Source: Pontimonas sp964350865 (GTDB lineage Bacteria > Actinomycetota > Actinomycetes > Actinomycetales > Microbacteriaceae). Taken from it: a stretch of 64,000 bases of DNA. A model generated the notes under the pieces. That model saw nothing but the letters and a program-made list of their open reading frames with translations. It had not been told where the DNA came from and did not search any database. Both the position numbers and the translations under genes were made by a program. The stretch covers positions 1 through 64,000 of the forward strand of contig CAYGLJ010000001.1 of NCBI GenBank assembly GCA_964350865.1. The letters are read 5' to 3'. Below are positions 1-8,826 of the stretch, one piece after another; within the stretch, counting starts at the first letter, position 1, and every line of letters begins with the position of its first letter.

Positions 1-671
1 ACCCCTCGTGCTCGCAAGCACGACAGGGTCATCTCAATATGAGGCAGGGAGGGCAGATGTGAGCCGGTGTGGGTCACGGTGAGGCCGCCGGGAAGTCGTG
101 CCGCCATGAGCAATAAACCCGACACAAACTGGCTGGACGCTGAAGCATCAATCGACACCGACGTGCCTGCTGGTGTCCCTGTGTTGGTGATGGTGAAAGG
201 CAGAGTGTCTCGCCCTTCGTCATCGACTTCGAGTCCCAACTGGGTCAGGGCATGAAGAGTGGTGGCCATGGGGCGTCGTCTTGCTCCTATGTCACCATCG
301 AAACGAAGTCTTCCGGTCACCAGTGCCGCTAGCGGAGGAACAAAGCGCATCACGGTTCCAGCCAACCCACAGTCGATGAACGCGGAGACGTCGTGACCTG
401 CAGGAATAGGAGTGATGGCGAGGTCAGGCCCAAAGGAGCCCTCTCCTGGAATCTCGGTAATGATGGCGCCCAGAGAACGCAGGGCCTCCACCATGAGGGC
501 TGTGTCTCTGGAGTGCAGAGGTCGGCGCAGTGTGGAGGGGCCCTCAGCGAGTGCGGCCAGAACCAGCTCACGATTGGTCAGAGATTTTGAGCCTGGCAAC
601 GATAGTGAATGCCGAAGTGGCTGGGCGCGCTCAGGTGCGCTCCAGTGGGGGGAATTTTCTGGCGTGCTCAT
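1..671 (-). CDS. aroA: 3-phosphoshikimate 1-carboxyvinyltransferase (EPSP synthase), 5' part
   Basis: The gene runs off the window edge, so only about 223 N-terminal residues are present. Translated from ATG at 671 it begins MSTPENSPHW and soon shows the EPSP synthase signature PGSKSLTNRELVLAA, whose Lys binds substrate, then RPLHSRDTALM, CGLAGTVMRF and SSQFVSGLLLMAARLPGG. The family transfers enolpyruvate from PEP to shikimate-3-phosphate in aromatic amino-acid synthesis. A -10-like TACTCT (681-686, minus strand) lies 9 nt before the ATG. The gene is divergent from sigH, and its first codons overlap the proposed sigH promoter. aroA next to a SigH locus is familiar in actinobacteria. Confidence 0.93.
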   Translation of the reverse strand, partial: MSTPENSPHWSAPERAQPLRHSLSLPGSKSLTNRELVLAALAEGPSTLRRPLHSRDTALMVEALRSLGAIITEIPGEGSFGPDLAITPIPAGHDVSAFIDCGLAGTVMRFVPPLAALVTGRLRFDGDIGARRRPMATTLHALTQLGLEVDDEGRDTLPFTITNTGTPAGTSVSIDASASSQFVSGLLLMAARLPGGLTVTHTGSHLPSLPHIEMTLSCLRARG

Positions 672-676
672 TGGTT
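651..676 (+). promoter_or_regulatory. SigH/SigR-type promoter of the sigH-rsrA operon (candidate)
   Basis: GGAAT at 651-655, inside a GGGGAAT context, is followed after exactly 18 nt by GTT at 674-676. This matches the GGAAT-N18-GTT pattern of SigR/SigH (thiol-stress sigma) promoters. Transcription from it would begin near 683-685 and give a leader of about 33 nt with a strong Shine-Dalgarno before the sigH GTG at 717. SigR/SigH genes are often autoregulated, so this is probably the positive-feedback promoter. It lies within the first codons of the divergent aroA. Confidence 0.6.
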
Positions 677-716
677 GTCCAGAGTATCGGGTTAGTCATC
701 AGGGAAGGAGGTTCTG

Positions 717-1373
717 GTGTCACTGGCAACACTCTTAGAAGCCCCAGGGGAGACCTCGTTAGACTTCCCCTCGATGGCTTCCTCACACTCTGGTGACTCT
801 CCGTCATCCCCTGATTTCGCGGCTCAAGCGATGCCGTTCGCGGATCAGCTGTATGCCGCAGCAATGCGACTTGCGAAGAATCCCTCTGACGCCGCTGATT
901 TGGTGCAAGAAACCTATCTGAAGGCCTTCCAGGCGTTTCATCAATACGAGCAGGGCACCAACTTGAAAGCCTGGTTGTATCGGATTCTGACCAACACCTA
1001 CATCAACCTCTATCGCAAGCGCTCCAAAGAGGGTTTCCAGTCTGCGTTGGATGATTTAGAAGATTGGCAAGTCGGGGAGGCTGAGTCCCTGACACAAACC
1101 TCCAAGCGCTCGGCAGAGGCCGAGGCTCTGGACCGGATGCCCTCCAGTGTGGTGAAGGATGCCCTGCACGATTTGCCCGAAGATTTCCGCATGGTTGTCT
1201 ATTTCGCGGATGTGGAGGGCCTGAGCTACCAGGAGATCGCCGACATCATGGAGACCCCCACCGGGACTGTCATGAGCAGGCTCTATCGAGGGCGGAAACT
1301 TCTGCGTGCCTCGCTCGCGGAGTACGCGGCGAAAGAGGGTTACGATACGGGCGTGAAGGGTGGTGAGAGCTGA
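717..1373 (+). CDS. sigH: ECF sigma factor SigH/SigR (thiol-oxidative and heat stress)
   Basis: A 218-residue group IV sigma-70 factor. Region 2 lies at about residues 43-102 (FADQLYAAAMRLAKNPSDA, LVQETYLKAFQAF, NLKAWLYRILTNTYIN). Region 4 lies at about 150-200 (LPEDFRMVVYFADVEGLSYQEIA, TGTVMSRLYRGRKLLR). The GTG start at 717 is chosen because GGAAGGAGG ends 5 nt upstream. In the SigH/SigR family this sigma drives thioredoxin, mycothiol and protein-quality genes when its redox-sensitive anti-sigma partner is oxidised. It overlaps rsrA by one base (TGATG), so the two are translationally coupled. Confidence 0.93.
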   Translation: MSLATLLEAPGETSLDFPSMASSHSGDSPSSPDFAAQAMPFADQLYAAAMRLAKNPSDAADLVQETYLKAFQAFHQYEQGTNLKAWLYRILTNTYINLYRKRSKEGFQSALDDLEDWQVGEAESLTQTSKRSAEAEALDRMPSSVVKDALHDLPEDFRMVVYFADVEGLSYQEIADIMETPTGTVMSRLYRGRKLLRASLAEYAAKEGYDTGVKGGES

Positions 1374-1606
1374 TGGCTGATTGTGGCTGCGAGGAGACTC
1401 GAAACAAGCTAGAGGATTATCTCCACGGTGAACTTCCCGCGGGCGCCTGCCAGGACTTAGAGGATCACTTCCAGGAGTGCCCACCCTGCTGTGATGAGCG
1501 CGATGTGGGAACCCTCCTCACCGAGAAGGTGAAGAGCGCGTGCTGCGAGACTGCTCCGGAGGAGCTCAAGCTCAGTATCCAGAAAACTCTCGAAGGCGCT
1601 AGCTAG
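1373..1606 (+). CDS. rsrA: Zinc-binding redox-sensing anti-sigma factor (RsrA/RshA)
   Basis: A 77-residue protein with the ZAS signature HxxxCxxC (His32, Cys36, Cys39) and an extra N-terminal Cys pair (Cys4, Cys6). Further Cys residues follow (40, 57, 58). By family knowledge the zinc site holds SigH/SigR, and disulfide formation releases it. It sits directly after sigH and overlaps it by one base. Its 3' end overlaps the convergent kgd stop by 8 bp, leaving no room for an intergenic terminator. Confidence 0.9.
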   Translation: MADCGCEETRNKLEDYLHGELPAGACQDLEDHFQECPPCCDERDVGTLLTEKVKSACCETAPEELKLSIQKTLEGAS

Positions 1607-4600
1607 ACAGAGCGCGGTCAAGAATCAGCTGGGCTTCCGCCTGGCTTCTCTTGGATGACCCAGTCGCGGGTGATGCTGATCGGGGCCTGGAGACCACAGA
1701 CAACGCGGGCAGGCCTGCGGCCTGTGCTTCCATGACCATGAAGGGCCATGCTCCCTGGTTTTCTGGCTCATCTTGCACCCAAACAAACTGCGCTCCGGAG
1801 TACTTTGCCGCGATGGCCTGGAGGTCTGCTGCGGGGAAGGGGTAGTACTGCTCGAGGCGCACCAGTGCGATACCGGTGATGCCACGCTTTTCGATCTCGG
1901 ACTTTAGGTCGTAGTAGATCTTTCCGGCGACCAAGAGGACTTTCTGGATTCCAGACCCCGAAGCGACCGCTGGGTCATCGAGCACCGGCTGGAATTTGCC
2001 GGTGGTGAAATCGGTGGTGGTGCTTGTGGCGCCGCGTAAACGCAACATGGCTTTCGGAGTGAACACCACCAGGGGCTTGCGGGGCCTGGCGTAGGCCTGA
2101 CGGCGCAACAGATGGAAGTAGGAGGCGGGAGTGGAGGGCCTCGCGATAATCATGTTGTCCTCTGCGGCGAGCTGCAGGAAGCGCTCAATACGCGCGGAGG
2201 AGTGGTCGGGGCCTTGGCCTTCGAAGCCGTGAGGTAGCAGAAGGACAACGCTCGAGCGTTGACCCCATTTTTGTTCTGCTGAGGAGATGAATTCATCGAT
2301 CACGGTTTGGGCACCGTTCACGAAGTCACCAAACTGCGCTTCCCACATGACCAGCGCATCAGGGCGCTCCACTGAATACCCGTACTCAAAGGCGAGCGCC
2401 GCGTACTCACTCAGCAGCGAGTCATAAATCCAGAGGCGGGCTTGGTTTTCCGCCATGTTCATCAGCGGTAACCACTCTTGGCCGTTCACCCGGTCGTGCA
2501 GTACGGCGTGGCGCTGCACGAAGGTTCCTCGCCTCGAATCCTGACCCACGAGTCGGACGGGAGTGCCCTCGAGGAGAAGGGATCCCATGGCGATGAGCTC
2601 TCCAAAGCCCCAGTCGATCTCTCCGGACTTCGCCATCTCGCGACGCTTGTCCAGCAGCGGCTGAAGTTTCGGGTGGACGCTGAAACCGGGGGGTTGGTTG
2701 CCGTGGGCCTCGCCGATCAGGCTCAAGATGGCAGGGTCAATCCCGGTGGTCTCCGGTTCGCCCGCTCCTTCATCACCCTGTGAAGCGAGACGGTCCACTC
2801 CGGCAAGAGCTCCCTGGTCTTCCGGCGTCACCGAAATGGCGCCTGTTTGGACCGCGTGAGTCTCTTGGAATGCCTCTTCGAGACGGTCGTGGAAGTCCTT
2901 CTGGGCTGCTTCTAGTTCCTCGGTGGTGATGTCTCCACGGCCGATTAGGGCTTCGGTGTAGAGGGTTCGAACGCTCCGCTTAGCCTCAATCAGGTTGTAC
3001 ATCAGAGGCTGCGTCATCGAGGGGTCATCGCCCTCGTTGTGACCTCGTCTGCGGTAGCAGACAAGGTCAATGACGACATCCGCTTTGAACTTCTGGCGGT
3101 AGGCGAAGGCAATTTCCGCAACGCGCAAAACGGCTTCGGGGTCATCGCCGTTGACGTGGAAGATCGGTGCCTGGATGGTCTTCGCCACATCGGAGGCATA
3201 GACCGACGTTCTCGCATCGTGAGGCAGGGTGGTGAATCCGACCTGGTTGTTGACAATAACATGCATAGTTCCACCGGTGCGATACGCCCGGAGCTGCGAC
3301 ATCTGCAGGGTCTCCAGGACAACACCCTGGCCCGCCATTGCTGCATCACCGTGGATCAGGACCGGGAGAACACCAAAGCGACCGATTTCTTTGCGGTCTT
3401 GCTTTGCCCGCACAATTCCTTCGAGCACACCATTGACAGCCTCAAGGTGGGAGGGGTTAGCCGCCAAATACACGGGGATTTGTCCGCCTGAAGGGCTCGT
3501 GTAGACGCCCTCGGTTCCCAGGTGGTACTTCACGTCTCCAGAGCCCTGAACGCTACTAACGTCCTGGGTCCCCTCAAATTCGCGGAAAATCTGGCCGTAG
3601 GTTTTGCCGGCGATGTTGGCCAGCACGTTCAAACGTCCGCGGTGAGCCATTGCGATGGCGACCTCGTCGAGACCGTCCTCAGTTGCAGCCTGGAGGATCT
3701 CATCCACCATGCTGACCGCGGACTCTGCTCCCTCAAGGCTGAAGCGCTTTTGTCCCACGTATTTGGTCTGGAGGAACGTTTCGAATGCTTCGGCCTGGTT
3801 CAGCTTCGAGAGGATGCGCAACTGGGCATCGTGGTCAGGCTTCTCGTAGGGCTTTTCCACGGTCTCCTGGAACCAGCGACGCTGCTCTGGATCCTGGATG
3901 TGCATGTATTCGATACCGATGGTGCGGCAATAGGAATCGCGCAGTACTCCGAGAATTTCGCGCAACAGCATGGTGCGACGACCGCCAAAGCCACCGGTGA
4001 CGAACTCGCGGTCAAGATCCCAGAAGGTGAGACCGTGGCTTTCGATTTCCAGGTCAGGGTGCGAGCGCTGGCGGTATTCCAGCGGATCGATGTCGGCCAT
4101 GAGGTGACCACGCACACGGAAGGCATTGATGAGTTCCTGCACCCGAGACGTCTTGTTGACGTGATCCGCAGTGTCAACGGCGATATCTTCAGCCCAGTGA
4201 ATCGGCATGTAAGGGATACGCAGTGAGGCGAAAATCTCTTCGTAGAAGCCCTCGCCACCAATGAGGAGCTCGTGGACCTTCTTCAGGTACTCACCAGAGC
4301 CAGCACCCTGAATGACTCGGTGATCATAAGTCGAGGTGAGGGTGATGGTCTTGCCGATACCTAGGTCAGCTAGCGTCCGCTTGGACGAGCCCTGGAATTC
4401 TGCCGGGTACTCGAGTGCGCCGGCACCAATGATGCAGGCTTGACCTCGCATCAGGCGGGGAACGGAGTGCTCGGTTCCGATACCACCGGGGTTGGTCAGA
4501 GATATGGTGTTGCCCGAGAAATCATCGGCGGTCAGTGCGCCATCTCGTGCCCGCTTCACGACGTCCTCGTAGGCGACCAGGAAGTCGGCGAAGCCCATGT

Positions 4601-5336
4601 GTTGCGCACGCTTGATACCGGGGACGACAAGACCGCGGGTGCCATCGGGTTTGGGCATATCGATGGCGATACCGAGGTTGATGTTCGCGGGGTGAACGGC
4701 GACAGGTTTCCCGTCTACTTCGTCATAGAAAACGTTTTGGCCCGGTAGTTCTTTGAGCGCTCTGATCATCGCCCATGCAATCAGGTGGGTGAAAGACACT
4801 TTTCCACCGCGAGCGCGACGCAGGTGGTTATTAATAACAATCCGGTTGTCGATCATGAGCTTCGCTGGCACCGTGCGAACACTGGTCGCAGTCGGGACCG
4901 TGAGACTCTGGTCCATATTCGCGGCTAACGCCTTTGCCATGCCCTTCAGCGGGTTGATCTGATCCGAGGGTGCTTCCTCAGCACTGTCCTCCACCGTGGT
5001 GATGATGGCGGTCGGAGAGGTAGGGGCCTCGGCCGGAATGGGTTGCTCTTTAGGAGCAATAGACGTCGTCTTGGCGATGGGGGAGGTTACCGGTGAAGGG
5101 TCATCGGCCATCGAGACTGCGGGTGCAGGTGCAGGCGTGGAGGTGGGTGCTGGCGCCGGAGTCGGCAGAGCGATACCTGCCTCCGCGGCGCGGGACTCAA
5201 AGAGAGGCCACCAACTCTTTTCCACCAGCTGAGGGTCTTTTTGATACAGGGTCCACAGCTCGTCTACGAGCCATTCGTTTGCCCCAAATTCAACGGATGC
5301 CTCCGCCGATGTCTTCATGGTGTCGTGATCTGACAC
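1599..5336 (-). CDS. kgd: Multifunctional 2-oxoglutarate decarboxylase / dehydrogenase E1-E2-like (Kgd)
   Basis: A 1245-residue actinobacterial Kgd/OdhA-type protein. A short helical segment (WLVDELWTLYQKDPQLVEKSWWPLF) is followed by a Pro/Ala linker (about 55-110), then a lipoyl-less E2 acyltransferase domain with the catalytic DHR in STYDHRVIQGAG (about residue 340). The thiamine-diphosphate E1 part runs from about 400 to the end (AMAHRGRLNVL, IHGDAAMAGQGVV, GHNEGDDPSMTQP, LVGQDSRRGTF). It acts in the TCA cycle on 2-oxoglutarate. The start is GTG at 5336; an in-frame ATG at 5318 is possible, and neither has a strong ribosome binding site. Confidence 0.96.
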   Translation of the reverse strand: MSDHDTMKTSAEASVEFGANEWLVDELWTLYQKDPQLVEKSWWPLFESRAAEAGIALPTPAPAPTSTPAPAPAVSMADDPSPVTSPIAKTTSIAPKEQPIPAEAPTSPTAIITTVEDSAEEAPSDQINPLKGMAKALAANMDQSLTVPTATSVRTVPAKLMIDNRIVINNHLRRARGGKVSFTHLIAWAMIRALKELPGQNVFYDEVDGKPVAVHPANINLGIAIDMPKPDGTRGLVVPGIKRAQHMGFADFLVAYEDVVKRARDGALTADDFSGNTISLTNPGGIGTEHSVPRLMRGQACIIGAGALEYPAEFQGSSKRTLADLGIGKTITLTSTYDHRVIQGAGSGEYLKKVHELLIGGEGFYEEIFASLRIPYMPIHWAEDIAVDTADHVNKTSRVQELINAFRVRGHLMADIDPLEYRQRSHPDLEIESHGLTFWDLDREFVTGGFGGRRTMLLREILGVLRDSYCRTIGIEYMHIQDPEQRRWFQETVEKPYEKPDHDAQLRILSKLNQAEAFETFLQTKYVGQKRFSLEGAESAVSMVDEILQAATEDGLDEVAIAMAHRGRLNVLANIAGKTYGQIFREFEGTQDVSSVQGSGDVKYHLGTEGVYTSPSGGQIPVYLAANPSHLEAVNGVLEGIVRAKQDRKEIGRFGVLPVLIHGDAAMAGQGVVLETLQMSQLRAYRTGGTMHVIVNNQVGFTTLPHDARTSVYASDVAKTIQAPIFHVNGDDPEAVLRVAEIAFAYRQKFKADVVIDLVCYRRRGHNEGDDPSMTQPLMYNLIEAKRSVRTLYTEALIGRGDITTEELEAAQKDFHDRLEEAFQETHAVQTGAISVTPEDQGALAGVDRLASQGDEGAGEPETTGIDPAILSLIGEAHGNQPPGFSVHPKLQPLLDKRREMAKSGEIDWGFGELIAMGSLLLEGTPVRLVGQDSRRGTFVQRHAVLHDRVNGQEWLPLMNMAENQARLWIYDSLLSEYAALAFEYGYSVERPDALVMWEAQFGDFVNGAQTVIDEFISSAEQKWGQRSSVVLLLPHGFEGQGPDHSSARIERFLQLAAEDNMIIARPSTPASYFHLLRRQAYARPRKPLVVFTPKAMLRLRGATSTTTDFTTGKFQPVLDDPAVASGSGIQKVLLVAGKIYYDLKSEIEKRGITGIALVRLEQYYPFPAADLQAIAAKYSGAQFVWVQDEPENQGAWPFMVMEAQAAGLPALSVVSRPRSASPATGSSKRSQAEAQLILDRALSS

Positions 5337-5370
5337 GCTTTGTCGCTCACTCTCACGTCGCGTAACCCAC

Positions 5371-5384
5371 TAGGCACAAGCCTA
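5371..5384. other. Small inverted repeat in the kgd/CNNM divergent intergenic region
   Basis: TAGGC-ACAA-GCCTA, a 5-bp stem with a 4-nt loop, lies 35 bp upstream of the kgd start. On the minus strand it contains TAGGCT, which could be the kgd -10 box. No T-run follows it, so a terminator is unlikely. It may be an operator, or chance. Confidence 0.3.
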
Positions 5385-5437
5385 CCTGCTCAGCCCTGAA
5401 CTTCCTGCAGTCCTGGCGCAGCAATCTGCAACCCTGG

Positions 5438-5443
5438 TACCCT
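5438..5443 (+). promoter_or_regulatory. -10 box upstream of the CNNM leader ORF
   Basis: TACCCT ends 9 nt before the ATG of the small leader ORF at 5453, which would give a leaderless or almost leaderless transcript. No convincing -35 is visible. Confidence 0.4.
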
Positions 5444-5452
5444 TCAAGAGCA

Positions 5453-5527
5453 ATGGATGACCCGTCGTCTGATAACGCTGAACCTAGTCATAGACCCTGG
5501 GGTGCCCGCGAGGTGGGTGCCCGATGA
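5453..5527 (+). CDS. 24-residue leader peptide, coupled to the CNNM gene (candidate)
   Basis: An ATG-initiated ORF of 24 codons (MDDPSSDNAEPSHRPWGARE, then VGAR) ends in a TGA that overlaps the ATG of the next gene as ATGA (5524-5527). The -10-like TACCCT at 5438-5443 would make its ATG the 5' end, or nearly so, of the mRNA. The sequence matches nothing I know. Its value is probably positional: translating it would deliver ribosomes to the membrane-protein start. The acidic/Pro composition and the Arg-Trp content do not suggest a simple amino-acid attenuator. Confidence 0.45.
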   Translation: MDDPSSDNAEPSHRPWGAREVGAR

Positions 5528-6843
5528 GTTCAGACCTTCTTCTATTTCTGGTGGGAGTGCTTCTAGCGCTCGGCACCGGAGTCTTCGTGGGCAGCGAGTT
5601 TGCCCTTCTCAACTTGGATCGCGCTGACCTTGAGGCGAGGCGAGCTAAGGGCGAAAAGGGCTTTTCCATCACTATCTCTGCCCTGAAGCGCACCTCCACT
5701 CACCTTTCCAGCGCCCAGCTGGGTATCACGCTGACAACACTGCTCACCGGATACACGATGGAGCCAGCAATCTCGTCCATGCTCTCTGGTCCTTTGACCA
5801 ACGCTGGGTTGCCTGAGGACTTCGTTCGCCCTGTCGGTGGAGTGCTCGGAATCCTGTTGGCGACATTTATTTCGATGATCTTTGGTGAGCTCGTTCCCAA
5901 AAACTACGCACTCTCCGTTCCGCGCCAGACAGCTCGAGTGTTGGTTCCTTTGCAAGTGGCCTTCACCTGGACGTTCCGCCCTTTTATTGCAGTGCTGAAC
6001 GGCAGTGCGAACCGAATCCTGCGCTCTATGGGTATTGAGCCCAAAGAAGAGCTTTCTGCCTCCAGAACGGCAGATGAGCTCTCCAGTTTGGTGCAGCGCT
6101 CTGCGCTGCAGGGTCTCCTGGAGGATGACACCGCGACTCTGCTCTCTCGCACTATCGAGTTCTCATCCCGCAACGCCATTGATGTGATGACGCCAAGAAC
6201 CCAGGTCGAATCGGTGCATCGCAGTGACACGGCGGATGACATCATCGCACTGGCGAGGAAGACTGGGTTCTCGAGGTTCCCCGTGATTGATGAGTCCATC
6301 GACGACGTTCGCGGTGTGGTGCACGTGAAGCAGGCTGTGGCGGTTCCGGTCGATAAGCGCTCTGAGGTGCCAGCCTCAGCCCTGCAATCAGAGGTCATTC
6401 GCGTTCCAGAGACGATGACGCTCGATGTTTTGTTGACCGAGCTCAGGGGACGGGGATACCAGGTCGCCATCGTTGTCGATGAGTACGGCGGAACTTCCGG
6501 TATCGCAACCCTGGAAGATTTGGTGGAGGAGCTGATCGGTGAAGTTGCCGATGAGCATGACCGCGCCTCCTTGGACGTTGTGCGAGCCCGCGATTGGTTC
6601 ACTTTCCCGGCAGCACTTCGACCTGATGAGTTGGAAGAGCGCACCGGCGTGGAGGTCCCCGAGGATGGCCACTACGAAACGATCGCCGGATTCATTCTCG
6701 AGCAGCTGGGTCGGATGGCAGAGGTGGGCGACACCGTCACCATCGCGACCGGTGTTTTCCGGGTGGAGCGCATGGAGGGTCGCCGTATCGATCGCGTGCG
6801 ATTCACTCCTCAGGTGAGCGCCGAGGAGGTGACGCTGCTGTGA
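5524..6843 (+). CDS. CNNM/CorC-family (hemolysin C-like) membrane protein, full length
   Basis: A 439-residue protein. The DUF21/CNNM membrane domain (about 1-190) has a hydrophobic first helix and the family motif STHLSSAQLGITLTTLLTGY, and FGELVPKNYAL marks its end. A CBS pair follows at about 200-330 (DVMTPRTQVESV, FSRFPVIDE, VAIVVDEYGGTSGIATLEDL). The C-terminal CorC_HlyC domain spans about 345-435. Family members are linked to Mg2+/Co2+ efflux or homeostasis, which is not proven here. The start at 5524 overlaps the leader ORF stop. The next gene overlaps by 4 nt (GTGA), so both form one operon. Confidence 0.9.
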   Translation: MSSDLLLFLVGVLLALGTGVFVGSEFALLNLDRADLEARRAKGEKGFSITISALKRTSTHLSSAQLGITLTTLLTGYTMEPAISSMLSGPLTNAGLPEDFVRPVGGVLGILLATFISMIFGELVPKNYALSVPRQTARVLVPLQVAFTWTFRPFIAVLNGSANRILRSMGIEPKEELSASRTADELSSLVQRSALQGLLEDDTATLLSRTIEFSSRNAIDVMTPRTQVESVHRSDTADDIIALARKTGFSRFPVIDESIDDVRGVVHVKQAVAVPVDKRSEVPASALQSEVIRVPETMTLDVLLTELRGRGYQVAIVVDEYGGTSGIATLEDLVEELIGEVADEHDRASLDVVRARDWFTFPAALRPDELEERTGVEVPEDGHYETIAGFILEQLGRMAEVGDTVTIATGVFRVERMEGRRIDRVRFTPQVSAEEVTLL

Positions 6844-7877
6844 GTGATTGGGCTGGACTTGCGTGGTTAGTGGTGTTGCTCGCCGGTAACGCGTTCTTTG
6901 TGGGCGCCGAGTTTGCGGTGATTGCGGCGAAGCGCTCCCAAATCGAGCCTCTGGCAGAGACGGGGAGCAAACGCGCTAAAACGTCCCTCTACGCCATGGA
7001 GAACGCCACCCTCATGTTGGCAACCTCGCAACTGGGTATCACCGTGTGTTCGTTGCTCATTCTGCTGGTCTCTGAGCCCGCCGTTCACCACCTGTTGGAG
7101 GGGCCCCTGGAGTCTCTGGGTCTCCCGGTCGCCGCAGTGAGCACCATCGCGTTCATCCTGGCGTTGCTGATTGTCACCTACTTGCACGTTGTTCTGGGGG
7201 AAATGGTTCCCAAGAACATGTCCTTCTCTTTGCCAGATAAAGCGGTGTTGTTGTTGGCGCCACCTCTGGTGTTTGTCTCGAAGGTGATTTCCCCCGTCAT
7301 TCGCGCGATGAATGCGATTGCCAATGGAATCTTGCGTCTTACTGGTGTGGAGCCGAAGGCTGAGGCCACCAGTGCCTACACCTTGGATGAGGTGGCGACC
7401 ATCGTGGCGGAGTCCACCAAGACCGGAATGCTTTCCGATCATTCCGGTGCGCTCACAGCCGCCTTTGAGTTCACCACTAAGAAGGTGAAGGACGTCACCA
7501 TTCCTTTGGAGCAGTTGGTGACTCTTCCCGAGGACGCGACACCCCGAGACGTTCATCATGCTGTGGCACAGCGCGGGTTTAGTCGCTATGTCCTTGTGAA
7601 CGAGGACGATGACCCCACTGGTTATGTCCACATCAAAGACGTCTTGGACAGCGATGAGACGGAGAGTGACTACCCGGTTCCTCCCCGTCGCATCCGAAAC
7701 CTTGTTGCATTGCAGGAAACGGTCGAGCTCGAAGACGCTCTGGCAACTTTGCGGGGCACTGGAAGCCACGTCGCGAAAGTTCTCACCTCCACAGGTGAGA
7801 CAGCTGGGGTGTTGTTCCTTGAGGACATCATCGAGGAGCTCGTAGGGGAAGTCCGGGACGCCACCACCCGCCGATAA
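6840..7877 (+). CDS. CNNM/CorC-family membrane protein lacking the CorC_HlyC domain
   Basis: A 345-residue paralog of the gene before it. The DUF21 domain is present (LMLATSQLGITVCSLLIL, LGEMVPKNMSFSLPDKA), followed by CBS repeats (DVTIPLEQLVTLPEDATP, FSRYVLVNEDDDPTGYVHIKDVL, GVLFLEDIIEELVGEV). It stops where the C-terminal CorC_HlyC module would begin. The GTG start overlaps the upstream TGA by 4 nt. Tandem long and short CNNM genes in actinobacteria suggest a hetero-oligomer, which is an inference. Confidence 0.88.
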   Translation: MSDWAGLAWLVVLLAGNAFFVGAEFAVIAAKRSQIEPLAETGSKRAKTSLYAMENATLMLATSQLGITVCSLLILLVSEPAVHHLLEGPLESLGLPVAAVSTIAFILALLIVTYLHVVLGEMVPKNMSFSLPDKAVLLLAPPLVFVSKVISPVIRAMNAIANGILRLTGVEPKAEATSAYTLDEVATIVAESTKTGMLSDHSGALTAAFEFTTKKVKDVTIPLEQLVTLPEDATPRDVHHAVAQRGFSRYVLVNEDDDPTGYVHIKDVLDSDETESDYPVPPRRIRNLVALQETVELEDALATLRGTGSHVAKVLTSTGETAGVLFLEDIIEELVGEVRDATTRR

Positions 7878-7903
7878 CATGTCCAGTGGACAAAGGGGGC
7901 TGG

Positions 7904-8824
7904 ATGTCAGAGTCATTCCTGGTGGTGGGTGAAGCCCTCACCGACTGCGTTATTCGAGGTGACGTCATCACCGAGACACCTGGAGGCAGCCCTCTCAACG
8001 TCGCCATTGGTATTGGTCGCCTCGGTCACGACGTTGTCCTCGCAGCTCGGGTGGGTCCTGACTCTAGAGGCGACGCCATTACCGAGCACTTGCAGCAGAG
8101 TGAGGTGGTGCTCATTGATGATGGGAGGGGCCTTGACCGGACCTCGAGCGCCAGCGCCACCATTGCCGATGATGGATCTGCCTCGTACGTGTTTGATCTG
8201 CTGTGGGACGTGACACCAGCCATGGTCCCAAGCCAACCCTTCGCCCACGTGCACATCGGCTCCATCGGTGCCACCCTCGAGCCGGGCAGTACTGGGGTCG
8301 TTCAGATTGTGACCGAGCAGCGAGCTTCGGGGGCCAGCATCAGTTACGACCCCAACGTCAGGCCCTCGATCATGGGGGAGCCTGAGGACGTCCGGGGACG
8401 AATCGAGGAGCTCATCGCCCTGTCTCACATCGTGAAAGCCAGCGATGAGGACATCGAGTGGTTGTATCCAGGTCGCAGTGAGGACGAGGTTCTCTCCTCG
8501 TGGCGTGATGCGGGGGCCGCGCTCGTCGTCATGACCAAGGGCGCTGAAGGTGTGATTGCCCACGCAGGAGAGCACACGGTCTCACGTCCGACCATGGCGA
8601 CTCACGTGGAGGACACGATTGGGGCCGGTGACTCCTTTATGGCCGGGCTCTTGGTCGCTCTGCAGCGCCGGGGCTTTTTAGGTGAGGGAGCAGCGAACCT
8701 GTCCGCAATCGATGCAGGTGACCTTGAATCTTCGGTGGATTTCGCCCTGCAGTGTGCCGCAATTACGGTGTCTCGCGTGGGGGCAAACCCTCCTACTCAG
8801 GCCGAGCTCGACACCAGGGGCTAG
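7904..8824 (+). CDS. PfkB-family carbohydrate kinase (fructokinase-like)
   Basis: About 306 residues. It has the N-terminal PfkB pattern (VVGEALTDCVIRG, TPGGSPLNVAIGIGRLG) and the C-terminal signature DTIGAGDSFMAGLLVAL with the catalytic Asp. The overall layout resembles fructokinases, but the substrate cannot be read from sequence. I start it at ATG 7904 because AAAGGGGG (7892-7899) is well spaced for it; an in-frame GTG at 7886 would precede that site. It follows the CNNM pair by 26 bp and precedes nnrD by 2 bp, so it is probably in the same operon. Confidence 0.85.
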   Translation: MSESFLVVGEALTDCVIRGDVITETPGGSPLNVAIGIGRLGHDVVLAARVGPDSRGDAITEHLQQSEVVLIDDGRGLDRTSSASATIADDGSASYVFDLLWDVTPAMVPSQPFAHVHIGSIGATLEPGSTGVVQIVTEQRASGASISYDPNVRPSIMGEPEDVRGRIEELIALSHIVKASDEDIEWLYPGRSEDEVLSSWRDAGAALVVMTKGAEGVIAHAGEHTVSRPTMATHVEDTIGAGDSFMAGLLVALQRRGFLGEGAANLSAIDAGDLESSVDFALQCAAITVSRVGANPPTQAELDTRG

Positions 8825-8826
8825 GC

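Noticed and set aside
6867..7916. 349-codon open frame antisense to the second CNNM gene
   Set aside because: The plus-strand gene has clear CBS and DUF21 motifs; the antisense frame is His/Gln-rich noise.
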